From: Rodentolepis nana
Taxonomy: Eukaryota; Platyhelminthes; Cestoda; Cyclophyllidea; Hymenolepididae
Direction of reading: 5' to 3'
Assembly: GCA_900617975.1 (NCBI GenBank)
Contig: UZAE01000667.1
Span: forward strand, 1 to 19,865
Length of the DNA stretch: 19,865 bases
A program made the position numbers and the translations under genes. Under the pieces are notes generated by a model. It was not told where the DNA came from and did no database searches. It saw only the letters and a list, made by a program, of their open reading frames with translations. Shown here piece after piece: positions 1-10,481 of this stretch. Position 1 is the first letter of the stretch, and the number at the start of each line of letters is the position of its first letter.

Positions 1-924
1 CCCTCCTCCCTCCCTTTGCTCTGAGGACGAGGACAACACGAGAAACTTTACCATATTTAATGACGATGACGGTTTCATTTGGTCGCAACCGAAGCCACCA
101 TATGGACGCTCTATCGGTATGTCCTGGCAACTTTCTTGCCATGTTTATCATTTAATAACTACATTTAAGTAGTAATTTGCATAAACTCTCTGCAAGTTAA
201 CTTTTATATAACTTAAACAGATTTACACTAAATGCCTTTGACTTTTTTTTTATATTTTACCCAGTAATTACATCGATGCCTACTACTAACTTGATGACTC
301 AAATCTTTAAAATTAAGTAATCATCGTCGCATTGATTGGAAATTAATAAATTCCCACAAGTTAATACTGGTACTTGTCTTAAGGTTTTTTTACGAATAAA
401 GTTAAATGACAAGTTCAATGCGAATAATCCTATTTATTGTTAACGATCACTAGGAGGCTATTGAAATTTAAATAGTAAAGCAGGCATCAGTTTAAAATTA
501 TGGATATATATTTTGCAAAATTCTTGAGTTATCCTCAGATTTTCTTCAAACAACCATTGTTTTTGTGGAAGACTGGTGATATGTTGCAAAGCCACCGTCG
601 CAATTTACAACATATCGCAGGATTCCTTAGAAACACTTGGTAGATCAGCAGACGAGGCTACAGAGAAAACAAATTTACGCTTCAATTAATTATATTCCAA
701 AGCGTAATTGTTATGAGTGAGAGACCTTGTGTATCTTGATTTTCCCAGTAGCCAGTCCCCCCTTCCTCCTCCCCACTAATAAATTGGTACCAAAAATCGA
801 AGTATTACACACTAGGTTCAGATTTGAAATCAACTTCGTTCTCCCACTCATTGCTTATTTTCTATGGGGTCATTTGACCGGGCTTGCATATTTCACACTC
901 ATTATCAAAGCAACGAATTCATGA
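1..924 (+). CDS. 3' end of a two-exon-visible gene; probable membrane-anchored protein, unrecognised
   Basis: Two exons are proposed, 1-116 (cut by the window edge) and 749-924. The first reads through an acidic, Asn/Asp-rich stretch containing SEDEDNTRNF and FNDDDGFIW. It ends at a strong donor (G|GTATGT) with one base of a split codon. The second follows a very good acceptor (TTGATTTTCCCAG) and begins with the two bases that complete that codon, so the phases agree over a 632-bp intron. The second exon encodes a Pro-rich start (ASPPFLLP) and then a long hydrophobic stretch (FVLPLIAYFLWGHLTGLAYF) close to the TGA at 922-924. This could be a C-terminal membrane anchor or signal-anchor segment. 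I do not recognise the family. No AATAAA was found soon after the stop, so a further exon or a variant poly(A) signal is possible. Phase agreement and frame quality are seen; the membrane role is inferred. Confidence 0.5.
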
Positions 925-2695
925 CAATGCATGGGTTGGAGTAATTCATTCACTGTTTTACTACGAAAATGACCGTTCATATGCCACCCCTTAAGTCGTT
1001 TTAGAGAGTTCAACAAAGTACGAAAATGAACGAGTTAATACCAATCGAAACTTTTTTCTATTTAAGAACAACGGATAAAACTGTTCTTTCAGTACCTTGG
1101 CCCGGCTAGTCAGCATAAGTGAATTGAAAGCGTTAGCTATATTACCTAAGCTCCACATTTAAGGTTTAGGTTAATGTAAATCTGTCTGATTAATTAATAT
1201 TTCTAAGAAAATCAGAATTGAACTCGACTAAAAGTGCAGTTCAACTTGAATTCACATCATGGAGGATTTGATATTCAGTCCTCAAAAGTACAGTGCCAAG
1301 CATAATTTCCACTGTTTTAACTTAGACTTCTTAACCGAAAGTAGTGAACATCACATTCAAACAACTATCCTCCAACTGTATGAGACCGTACATGTCTACC
1401 CTCATAAAGTAATTCAGTACACTCCAAATGGTATGTGATAAATAGTACGCTACAAGTTCAGCTTACTGAAAGTCTAATTGAGATTAGGGCTGTTCCTTGA
1501 CTTGAGAAACTACTTTATCTATAATACATCCCTCCAGTCATTATTTAGACGATTAAAATTTGATTTGGAACAAGAAACCGGTCAAAAGAGAGGCTGGCAC
1601 CTCATACCACTTTCTAATCGATAGGTATTCGTCTTAACATAAGAAGCATCCGATCAATTCCTAAGTATTTTAATGTTTTTGAAAGTCTCGGTAGAAATGA
1701 TCACAACAATGAACAAGTTTCGAATATACTCTTTCTTCGCCTTCGACTTATACTGTCCTTACGGTTTAGGCACCTAAAAGGGGCCACATGGCAACAATCG
1801 GTCGTTATCTAATAACATGAAATACATTTTTTATTGTTAATAGGTCAAGAGGCTTAAAGGAATTAATTCTTAAACAACCGATTCTTTTAAGGACACCTAA
1901 TTGACCTAATAAAAATAAGTGTTAGAACATAAGCGAAATTAATGAAGAATGACTCTAAAGCTCCCAGCTTTATTAAGATAAACGTGAAGACAGTAAGAGG
2001 TAAAGCAACAATGGAAATGCACACTCGTGAGACTTCGCCCTAAGGGCGTACACGTCTATAAAGGTTGTCAAGACAACCGATTAAAAGGAGACATACGAAT
2101 TTCGGAATAAAATCCCGACGTTACCATAGCAATCGATTTGAATTTTTGTGTGCTTGAGTATACAAATACTATACAGTGACCAATAGGAGAACAAAATAGG
2201 TAGAAAATGTGATACCAAGAAAATGTGCTCGTGGTGTTCATGCAGGAATCATGGCACAATTTGCAGTCGCAAATTTTCCCGAAACGGTTACATCCAAATA
2301 TTCTTTCAGTAAAGGTTAGCTTAAATATATAAGGTCAATGGAGAATCCCTCCAAGTGACACCAGAATGCAACTATTCAAGCCAAGTAATTCACATTTAAA
2401 TAACTACTGGCTGTACCTAACTGCGAATAATAATCAACGAAATCCAGTTTCGTAACATCATACAATAAATCTATTAATTGCCAAGTAAAATGTCCAATAC
2501 CCTAAAGATGTAATCAACCATGCCCATTAATGGCCATACATACACCTGGTAAAATACCAAATAAGAAAACCACAATAACACCTTATTACTTTAAAATAGA
2601 ATTTACAGAAAAGATTTAAAATATAAATGAAGCTATTTTGAAACAGGAATGTTAAAACAGCTGACGTGTTAATAAAGCAAACATTCAGGGGAATT
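925..2695. other. Intergenic stretch, no supported gene
   Basis: About 1.8 kb of AT-rich sequence. The only sizeable frame is on the minus strand at 2068-2259: Cys- and Phe-rich, without a convincing acceptor or donor, so I do not call it. I see no repeat copy, RNA gene or long simple-sequence run here. Confidence 0.5.
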
Positions 2696-3182
2696 TCAGA
2701 TCAATTTGAAAAATTGAGATTCGAAAATAGGCAAATTGAACTGATCCGATGGTTGAACATCTAAAAAGAAATATTTTAGAAAAACATGTTAATGTATATT
2801 TAAAGCTTATACCGTACCACAAATATTTGCTGCCATTCGATTAGGCCTCCAAGATCCTGCGATTTTATGGATATCAACAAAAACATCTTCCATAGTCCCA
2901 CCCAAACAGAAAACATCAGAGTAGTCTAGAAAATAAACCCAATGAGTATGAAAATTGTAACAAACCGTGGTCAGAAGAAGGAAAGTAGGACTCCGTAGGG
3001 CAATCAAGAAGGCTGTTTTCTGCATTGATTTTCGAGCCAATATCAAAGCAGCTCTGATGCTTTACTGCATTTGGACTGACTATATTAAGGCCTTTTTTCT
3101 TAATGGATGGCGTGTCTCCATTGATTTGCTTGATGTTAGAAGAGTAGGCGTCATTTTCGTCGTTCACTTGAATACGTAACAT
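2696..3182 (-). CDS. Small three-exon gene, unrecognised protein of about 130 residues
   Basis: Minus-strand exons are proposed at 3182-2966, 2925-2818 and 2760-2696. The first starts at an ATG (3182-3180) and is hydrophilic (NDENDAYSSNIKQINGD, then Lys-rich). It ends CAC G|GTTTGT. A 40-nt intron with a clear TTTATTTTCTAG acceptor follows, and the next exon supplies the two bases that complete the codon. The second exon includes YSDVFCLGGTMEDVFVDIHK and then SWRPNRMAANIC. Its donor is either GTACGG (2817, phase 1) or GTATAA (2812, phase 0). With GTACGG the last exon, behind the strong acceptor ATATTTCTTTTTAG, ends in NLPIFESQFFKLI and a TGA at 2698-2696. With GTATAA it would end SNLNFSN instead. 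No canonical AATAAA was seen downstream. The start may be internal if more exons lie above 3182. I do not recognise a family; the Trp/Cys-containing middle is the best query. Confidence 0.5.
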
Positions 3183-4133
3183 GTTCCAAAATAATTTGAA
3201 GGAAATGATTTGCGCTCTATACAAGATATTCCATTTTCGACTAATTTAAACATTTTGCTAAACAAACTTTTCTATAAAATTTGTAATAAGATATTTTCTA
3301 ATTTTTGCATTCAATTAAATATTTAATTAGCTAATTTTAATTTATATCATGGATTTTTAACCTTTATTCAAATAACTGGATGACAAATATTATTTAACAT
3401 AAAAATGCTTTCATTCGTTGCATATATATCTTTAGCAATCATTGTCTTAGTCCTATTAATGTTTTTAAGACACATTTTTCGTAAAATCAACTATACATAT
3501 TTTTGTTATTTGAAAATTTTTTAGTCCTTAATTCATCAATGTACGGAATTTGCTGACGATCTGTTAACATAGCAATTTAAAACTCAACCGTTCCAAGTTT
3601 ATAAAATAACAAACTATATGCCAAATATATTTCATTTCTTATAATTAATTTTGAACCTTCGTTTAAGTTGGAAATTTCGATTTACTGATTTATTTATGGG
3701 AAATAAGGTGCCCTTAGTCAATTAAACGGTACTGAACATAGGCCAATTTTCTTCTCTGTAGAGATCTTAATCACAGAGTTTTTTTTATATATTTAACTAT
3801 TATTCTCGGACTGGTGCAAAGAGAAAGAATTAGAACAACAGCTTTATTTGATATTACAACACCTAGAGGTTTTGTCTTTGCTGCAAATTTTTGAGTAAGT
3901 ATATATGCATCTAGGTTATTTCAAACTAGCTTTTTCAAATAATAGGCAGAAGAATAACTTCATGCTCCCAAATCGCTTTTGAAACATTCATTATCAGTCT
4001 TAATCAATACAGTTGTGCATATCATTCGCCATAAACTTAACCAATAGTTTCGAGCACTATTTCAAAAGCACTTAAGTCATCGATATCTTAAAGTGATATT
4101 TTGAATAATAAAGGTAAAATTTGTATTATCTCC
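3183..4133. other. AT-rich intergenic stretch
   Basis: Roughly 950 bp of very AT-rich sequence with many short A and T runs (for example around 3240-3360 and 3480-3540). It holds the upstream side of the minus-strand gene ending at 3182, so a promoter would lie here, but I can point to no specific element. No protein-like frame with splice sites was found. Confidence 0.5.
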
Positions 4134-4146
4134 ATCAACCAATCAT

Positions 4147-4453
4147 TTATTTAAATCAAATAACAGGCGTTTTGATAGCTATTATTAGCTCTTTAGTTGA
4201 CTTGAGGCTTCACAGAGGAGAAGAGAACAGAGTCCAGGGGGGGGGGGGACAGAAGAGTGTTTCAAAGATGTAAAAGAGGTAGACATAACGGAAAAAAAGT
4301 GAGGTGGGTGCTGCGGAAGTAGTCGAATATGCATACAGTGGGGTGACGGTAGTTTGAAATCAGAAGTCGACTTCCGGTTAATAGACTTTTTTGTGTCTGA
4401 GTATCCATTGCCCAGGTTTCACCACGTGGAGGTAAGTCTATCGCACACCCCCA
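4147..4453 (-). repeat. SINE-like element, copy 1 (full length, 13-bp target-site duplication)
   Basis: A 307-bp member of the dispersed family also seen near 12.6, 13.8, 16.2 and 19.6 kb. It is placed on the minus strand because the AT-rich tail (TTTATTTAAATCAAAT as written on plus) is at the low-coordinate end. Flanks are ATCAACCAATCAT (4134-4146) and ATCAACCAGTCAT (4454-4466), matching at 12 of 13 positions, which is the signature of target-primed insertion. A G12 run (4237-4248) is private to this copy. The family name is unknown to me. The short frame at 4354-4590 crossing the element is not taken as a gene. Confidence 0.85.
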
Positions 4454-4618
4454 ATCAACCAGTCATATGTAACCACATTCATTATCTACAACCTTTAAAC
4501 GCATCTACTGTAGCAATGATAATAGCAGTTAGACTAAAGACGGCACGTTTTAGCTGCAATAATTGGTTTCTTAAAGTTGAAGCACAATAATTAAAAAAAA
4601 CAATAAGAAATTTATCAT

Positions 4619-4624
4619 TTTATT
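4619..4624 (-). promoter_or_regulatory. Poly(A) signal AATAAA for the arrestin-like locus
   Basis: On the minus strand AATAAA lies about 83 nt after the TGA at 4709-4707, in an AT-rich 3' untranslated region. This spacing is normal for a 3' end and supports calling 4707-4765 the last coding exon. The hexamer is seen; its use is inferred. Confidence 0.55.
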
Positions 4625-4706
4625 TATAAACACTACCTAATAAAGTGTAGAAAATAAGACTACACAATAACATATAAAGTCATTAAAAGTTGACAAATTT
4701 GGCACA

Positions 4707-5681
4707 TCAAAAGTGTGAGGCTCCAAGGTGGCGAAGAACGGGGATCTTTGTAAATTCAGGATTCTCTAAATTGTGAAAAGAAATGTCAATTTAATAATTT
4801 GCAAATGAATGAGAAAATATTGAAACAAATTCAATGAAATGTATGGATTAATAAATATTTAGATGAAATTAATAAAGCATTTACATTATGGAAAATTTTG
4901 AGAAAATATATAAGATTTCTATGAAAGCATGTAACGATTAAAGACCTATGATATGATAATGCTTGTAAATAAATAAATTCTAACCGCATCCTAGTAGTAA
5001 AACTCCTACTAAAACATTTCAGTAGAGAGAATCGAAAGAGCAAAAAACATAAACAAGTTTAGGCGCTTAAAATGCTACTAAAACTAACCTTGTACTTTAA
5101 GCGAAGAGATACCCGCTGGTCCTCGTTTCCCCCCAGATACCACTACAGTTTGACACGGACTGGAAAGCGATCCAGACTGATCCTTTTTAGAGAAATCCGA
5201 AGACGTATTCCACTCATCTTCAGTCAATGCGAAAAGACAAAGAGATGTCCATTGAGGAAGAGACGATTCGGGGACAGCACTTGGTGGAACAACCACAACA
5301 GGAATGGCGAATACGATAGGTGGGCATTCAAAAGCGGCTTTACTAGAGGGTAGCAGACTAGGATTTAGAGATGAGGCTATACTAACCTCAACCTCATAGC
5401 GATACTGAAAAAAAAGCATTCGAAGATAGTTGCTGGTAGCAAATATCGAGAGAATCAGTTGAGGGTGGCACAATTATAAGAGCTTCGTTATTAGGATGAG
5501 GAACTTTATAGTGCCTGAAAAGTAAATCTGAATATAAAGATATGCGGAGATTCGAATTTTCAGATGTGCTTTTTATGAAGTTACGAAAAGTTGTTCGATT
5601 AGAAAGTTGGATGCAGATACTGCAAAGCGAGGTGGGACGATTAGACTTCTCGTAAGTACGACTTCGTGGAGCTCTGAACAT
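4707..5681 (-). CDS. 3' exons of an arrestin-fold protein (arrestin C-like strands), with an apparent frame break
   Basis: Three pieces read on the minus strand. Piece 1 (5681 to about 5408) is open for some 90 codons, includes LCSICIQLSNRTTF and HPNNEALIIVPPST, and may begin at an ATG (5681) or follow an acceptor at 5515. Piece 2 (5404-5089) is open for 105 codons, starts YRYEVEVSIASS and continues FECPPIVFAIPVVVVPP. It ends at donor CAAG|GTTAGT in phase 1. Piece 3 (4765-4707) follows acceptor TCACAATTTAG, completes the codon, and ends RHLGASHF and TGA. Phases of 2 and 3 agree. Pieces 1 and 2 are offset by one base at an 8-base T run (5408-5415). Read together they give the usual end of an arrestin C domain: a PPST turn, then a Y-x-V-x-V strand, then a P-I/V strand. 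Either this is a one-base error or lesion, or 5404 is a true splice acceptor with a weak donor upstream. It probably belongs to the locus that starts at 8794, but a separate paralogue is possible. Confidence 0.5.
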
Positions 5682-6862
5682 TTCTCCTAATAGACCTTTA
5701 AAGGTTTAACAATCATGTATGCATTAATCTGAAAGACAGATTGTGTGCTCTCATGATTAAGTCTAAATGTTTGATTTTAAAAATAGTCTATCTCCCCCAT
5801 TATCCACAAGAGGCAGATTTTAGCCATCACTCAATTAAGTTGTAGATCAAAACTATAACAATCACCCCATTCTTTTCTGTCTTGGATACTTAGGCTTCAC
5901 AGGCAAGATAAGAACAACCCTGGCAAATACAGCCAGTAGATAAACAATGGAAAGGTCCCAGTAAGCACTTGGCAATTGAATTGGCGGTTAGAAGTATGAA
6001 TCGTTAAAAATGCGGCACTAAAAATTCAAATGCACAATAAATTTATCCTCCCAGTACAGGACGACGAATTTGCAATTTATGTGGTAAAATTTCGTGCGTC
6101 GGAGATGCGGCGTCAACGTCTACTAATTCAGATGTCACGGGATCTCTACTCATCGGTGCACACCAGTGGTGGGCGACCAACCACCGCGGTTACTCCAGGT
6201 TAATTATAGAAGTGATGGACAGTGAGTTTCTTGTAGAAATGTCACCAGAACACCTTCTTCTTGTCCAATTCAAGTGAGGTGAAAACTTCTTCTAGTGGGA
6301 ATGTAAAAGTAAATTCCAATAAAGATATTCGGATAATAAAATGTTCAAGAACGAAAAATGAAACTCGGAAATCAACTTTTCTTGTACAGAGATGGCCTAG
6401 ATTTATTACGCAAGTAGAGGCCCAGATCGATACAAAGAACACAAAGAACTGTAAGACAGAATTCTAGAAAGAGAGTAATGACCTGTTAGTAGATAGTCTC
6501 CGCATAGATTCCAGTTATCAGAAGAAATTGCTGACCGAATGGAGTAATGTGTCACCATAATTGTGTAGTTTTTCAAGAACCAAACTGAAAGATTTCCTCG
6601 TTTTTTATCCTTTCTATAAAAATCTGCGCATTTAAAAAAACGATACAGGCTACACTTGAATTAGAATTCAAGAGTCCCTCTTGTATGAAATCCCTTAGTA
6701 AAGTGGTATTTTCACTGTTTAATAGAATCAGAAATAAAACTAAAGCAACGATATACACGTCTCAGAAATGGCAAATAACTAAATTTTCAATACCGAGAAT
6801 CAGAAAAGCACGAGGGTGCTTTATAAAAAAGAAATTTACAGTCTTATAAAAGGCAGGCCCAC
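5682..6862. other. Unresolved middle of the arrestin-like locus; open frames on both strands
   Basis: If 8794-4707 is one gene, one or more minus-strand exons should lie here. Candidates are 6714 downward (acceptor TTCTATTAAACAG, reading ENTTLLRDFIQEGLLNSN, phase-compatible with the exon ending at 6863) and 6210-6043 (reading DPVTSELVDVDAASPTHEIL and ending in TAA at 6045-6043). On the plus strand 6055-6277 is also open for 74 codons behind the good acceptor TTATCCTCCCAG, including GRRICNLCGKISC and IIEVMDSEFLVEMSP. A shifted plus frame continues over 6261-6467. I cannot choose between these readings by eye. The GC-rich block 6060-6200 stands out from its AT-rich neighbours and is likely coding on one strand. 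Confidence 0.35.
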
Positions 6863-8794
6863 TTTTTTTCAGAATAACTTGAGGAGAGCAATGAGTGATA
6901 TATTTTTCCTAAAATGGGAAAGACCGCTACGCGATCCAACTTTCTAAAAGCCTCATGTAAACAATTGCATTAAGCCATAAATGAAGTGAAATACATTGCT
7001 TTCGAGATTGTTAATCACGTTTCAGCATGCGATGTGAGAGAGAGAGACCGACACAGGAACACGGTTTGTTCACTACTGCCTGTTGACCTAGAAAAGCTGA
7101 CACAAACATGATAGGACCTTTGCACCTAAGAAGCGGACTTTTAAAAATTAAAAAAATACAACGATCAATATTAACACGGAAGATATCCAAAGGGTAATTT
7201 TAATAAACAAAATCTCCTGAAAATCACGAAAAAAACTACTACAAAAGGCACAATGAAGTGATCTATTAAAATTAAATAAATTAGCGCAAAAGTAGTGTTG
7301 AGCTAGTAGCTAGAGGCTGAGACATTTTAAAAAATTCATAAAGAGGGGATAACGCTCAAAATGAAAAAGTTTGAAAGAGTAAAGGGAATTTATAATGATC
7401 TTACAGTGCCTGGATCAGGGGGTATGCAAGACAGGTTGGAGTGTGCTCAAATAAGCACAAGAGATTATTTCTCATTAACGTTTAAACTTAAACATAAAAG
7501 TTAATGAGGGTTTCTTAAAAATAATTACAAATTTTATGACTACAAAGTAATAACAATTAGGAAATTGACGACTTTCTGAGTTAAAGCAAATTCATAAAGC
7601 GTAAAAACAATGGTGTCAATAAATCAATCGATAATGAATAAATGGATTCCATTTAAGGGAAGCAATTTAGATGAAAGAAATATACAAAACTCACTGAAAT
7701 TTGAGCCATATTTGTCGTCCAAACGCACTCGGTGTATGATGCAGGCGGCAAGGGTAATTCTATTTGATCGTTTTCCACACTATCGTTAAACGCAGGCCGA
7801 ATTACGCCAAATAAAACGTCCGTAAATTTATTTGCCTCTGTTTCACCATTCGCAATATCACAAAAGCCTGGGTTCGCTTCAACATGTCTAAGTAACTATC
7901 AATGAAATAAAGAAAAATGATGGATAATTGACATACTAAGGCAAAGGGAAATTAAAATGGCATTCAAGTATGACGTAATACAAAAAGAACGACTTACGCG
8001 ATAGCTAACAGAATCGATATGATGATAATCAGACAAAGTAGGAGAAACTACTATAATAACTGAAGTCCCTAATTCATAGGGAGGATCCTTTTGGGCTATC
8101 CTTAAAGAAAATCCAGGAGAAGACTTCCTTTGAATCACAATAACCGTATCAATTTGGAGAACAGAGGACTCAGGGAAGTGGCGCGTAATACAAACTTTTG
8201 GTGAATATTTATTGGATCTAATTGTTTCTACAACTGATTCTTGATTATCGGTGAAGCTTTTATTTGAGTGGATAAAAAAATTGGTTTTGTTGGTGAGAAC
8301 AGTTTGGGAGTCACTAAAGGCACAGGCAGTTACATCATACTCTCGAATGAAAAAATCACCAGGACAAGATAAGCTAAAAAAATTGGCGCTATCTACAAAA
8401 GCTTCAAGAGAAATGAATTGCTTACTGTCAATAGAGGTAGATAACTTCAGTTCAAAAGGAAAAACATAATAACCGATAGGATGGCAGTCTGAAATAGCAA
8501 ATTAAATAAAAGAGCATACCTTTAAAATAAAAAACTTCGACAGAAGATAGAAGATCACACTTGTTTATCGTACGTCTTTGGTATGAGCCTTAATATTAAT
8601 TTCTATTAAATGAAAAGAAGACATACATTTAAATGTGCATTGCACTTTTATGTTAATGACATCGATATTAGATGGACGTATCTGTCGATAGAAAATCGCC
8701 CTTAAAATATGTGAAAGAAAAACTAACAATACCCATGTATTAAATCTCCAGGTCTATAAAACCTTTTGCTTAATACCACCTCAATTTCATTCAT
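6863..8794 (-). CDS. 5' exons of an arrestin-fold protein (alpha-arrestin/Rgp1/Vps26-like), micro-intron rich
   Basis: Nine minus-strand exons are proposed, with phases that agree throughout: 8794-8733, 8700-8627, 8588-8520, 8488-8426, 8392-7998, 7895-7695, 7445-7405, 7087-7019 and 6943-6863. The first four introns are 32, 38, 31 and 33 nt; later ones are 102, 249, 317 and 75 nt. The ATG at 8794 is the first after an in-frame TAA. The product opens with an arrestin-N pattern: IEVVLSKRFYRPGDLIHG (residues 4-21), a beta-strand near 32-46, G-Y-Y-x-F-P-F-E-L-x-L (74-84), and IREYDV (105-110). A second-domain strand pair follows, PPYELGTSVIIVV (193-205) and IDSVSYRLLRHV (215-226), then IELPLPP. 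This fold serves as a cargo or ubiquitin-ligase adaptor (alpha-arrestins), a retromer-type subunit (Vps26) or a Rab6 GEF subunit (Rgp1). Which one is not decided, and no PPxY motif was seen in the parts read. If the 33-nt intron is retained the frame stays open with 11 extra residues. Exons 7405-7445 and 7019-7087 (donor GTGATT) are weaker. Confidence 0.65.
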
Positions 8795-10304
8795 AAAGAT
8801 TAACGCTAAAACTTAATCAGCTGATTTCAAGCCAATACAGGTTATAATTTCTAGGTCACTTCATTATTTAAATGTAAACCCATTCAAGAGATTTTCATTG
8901 TCAATATATAGTAAATTTCTTATTCATCACCGTGAATAAATATTTAACAATAAATTTTGATTATTACTCATGGTATAATTTTCTAATATTTTTATACATA
9001 TATCTCTGTTAATTCGCACTGCGTTTGCTACGATCAATGACCCTGATTCAAAATCCAAGTATATACATTAATCTCTTCTTATCCGACCTATTATTTATAA
9101 AGTTCTTGCTTAAGATAGGTGTGTTGGACTACTGACAATGGGGTTGAATGTTAGTTGACGAATGTTTTAAATGATACTTGGACACTTTGAATTAAAATTT
9201 ATCGAATAAAAGATAAAACATTGATAAAAAAACACTATAAAATATATCAATCGCTTAAATTTGAGTAAATTGCTCTATCCTTCATAATAATTCATATATT
9301 ACCTGAGGGTAAAATTGTTTCGATATATGTTGAAAGTGCAATTTTGGTTCCTTATCACTGAGACATAACTCCTACGTCGTAAACGCGGGAAGTAACTACG
9401 CAATAAAATCAATCGTCTTTCATTGAATGGCCTGCTCTTTGAATAATTTTATTCTGATATGCTGCTTTATGAATAATAATTTTTTCTTTTATGCTCAAAA
9501 TAATTACCATATAGTTATATCCAATCCTACACTCAACCAACTTATGAACTATGTCTGAATCTGCGTCTGTTAACACTGAGCAGGTGCAGTATGCATCATA
9601 AGGGGGGGGGGAGCTTGAGGAAGTTATTTCTGGTTTATACCCAATATGATTACTTTGCTGACCTAATAATGTTCTTCATAGACTGAATAGCAAATGTATG
9701 ACATCGAATATGTCATTAAATGAAACTTTGATATCTCTTAACAAATGCTTCGGTTTGTCTTTTTATGGATATAGTTGGTAAAATGCTGTAAAATTGTGGT
9801 TTATTAACGTAAAAGATTATTGGAAGAAACAAGTAGTTTCCAATAGGCACATCAACCTTATCAACGCGTGAGCGTAAACCGCTTCTGACAGCTTGGCAGT
9901 TATTCGGAACAAAAATACTTTTCAATTATATGAAGGCGATTTTTAGTGCTATATTGGCTTTATTGAATTTAAAATTTCTCTAAACTAATTCCATCTTTAA
10001 CTTATCTTCAGCGGACTTCATGTTTCACGAGGAGGGACTAAACTTTCCAGCCTGTCAAGAGCATAGAATACTGTTACCTTAAAAAATGGTCAACAATCGA
10101 ATGCATTGTTTCACACTGGTTTTAATTTTTCCAGTGAATACTTTTCGCACCAAATAGGCCACTATAATTAATGATAGAGTCCATAATTTACCAAAACATC
10201 AAGCCTACAGGAAGGTGGACAATTATTTTTTTATTTGGAAAGTTATTTTTTGACATGACTCTGTCATAGAGATATTGCTTGGCCCATCAGGATAAGTGGA
10301 CTGA
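8795..10304. other. Upstream region of the arrestin-like gene; no supported gene
   Basis: This stretch should contain the promoter or trans-splice region of the minus-strand gene starting at 8794. An AG (GATTAAGTTTTAG) sits about ten bases before its ATG and could act as a trans-splice acceptor. A G10 run lies at 9602-9611. Two weak coding candidates are noted: a minus-strand frame at 9716-9925 (VPNNCQAVRSGLRSRV), and a plus-strand stretch from about 10012 behind the good acceptor AACTTATCTTCAG, reading DFMFHEEGLNFPACQEH. Neither is firm enough to call. Confidence 0.4.
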
Positions 10305-10481
10305 TGGCACAACTGTCAAGCTATAAAGAATGATATGCACCCTCGTCTTGATAAGGCTAATGGTAAACTTGAAACTACCCGTGGAGGAGGGTTATCTCGC
10401 AATACAACAAGAATTGTGGAAAATGAACTTTATTTCAACGGACTTCTATCACTGAGGCTTTCGAAAAAAGGAACTACATGA
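10305..10481 (+). CDS. Candidate exon of an unrecognised plus-strand gene
   Basis: A 58-codon open stretch with protein-like composition (NDMHPRLDKANGKLETTRGG, then SRNTTRIVENELYFNGLL) ending at TGA 10479-10481. Gly/Arg and acidic residues are used in a way not expected of random AT-rich DNA, but I see no strong acceptor at its start, and a second plus frame over the same bases is also open. It may be an exon of the gene whose last exon is at 11554-11796. A further open stretch at 10808-11011 (GTQLSSRLIAFHAYSGGSW) could be another exon. Function unknown. Confidence 0.25.
   Translation, partial: WHNCQAIKNDMHPRLDKANGKLETTRGGGLSRNTTRIVENELYFNGLLSLRLSKKGTT

Noticed and set aside
20..50. Hammerhead-ribozyme-like core (CTGAGGA ... 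GAAAC)
   Set aside because: No stem II or flanking stems can be formed, and the bases lie inside a good coding exon.
5072..5353. Arg-rich plus-strand frame of 93 codons
   Set aside because: Shadow of the minus-strand exon 5404-5089, which has matching splice sites and phases.
6242..6442. Minus-strand Phe-rich frame (FRVSFFVLEHFIIRISLL)
   Set aside because: No paired splice sites, and a plus frame over the same bases is as good; left as part of the unresolved block.
8251..8469. Plus-strand 72-codon frame
   Set aside because: Shadow of the minus-strand arrestin-like exons.
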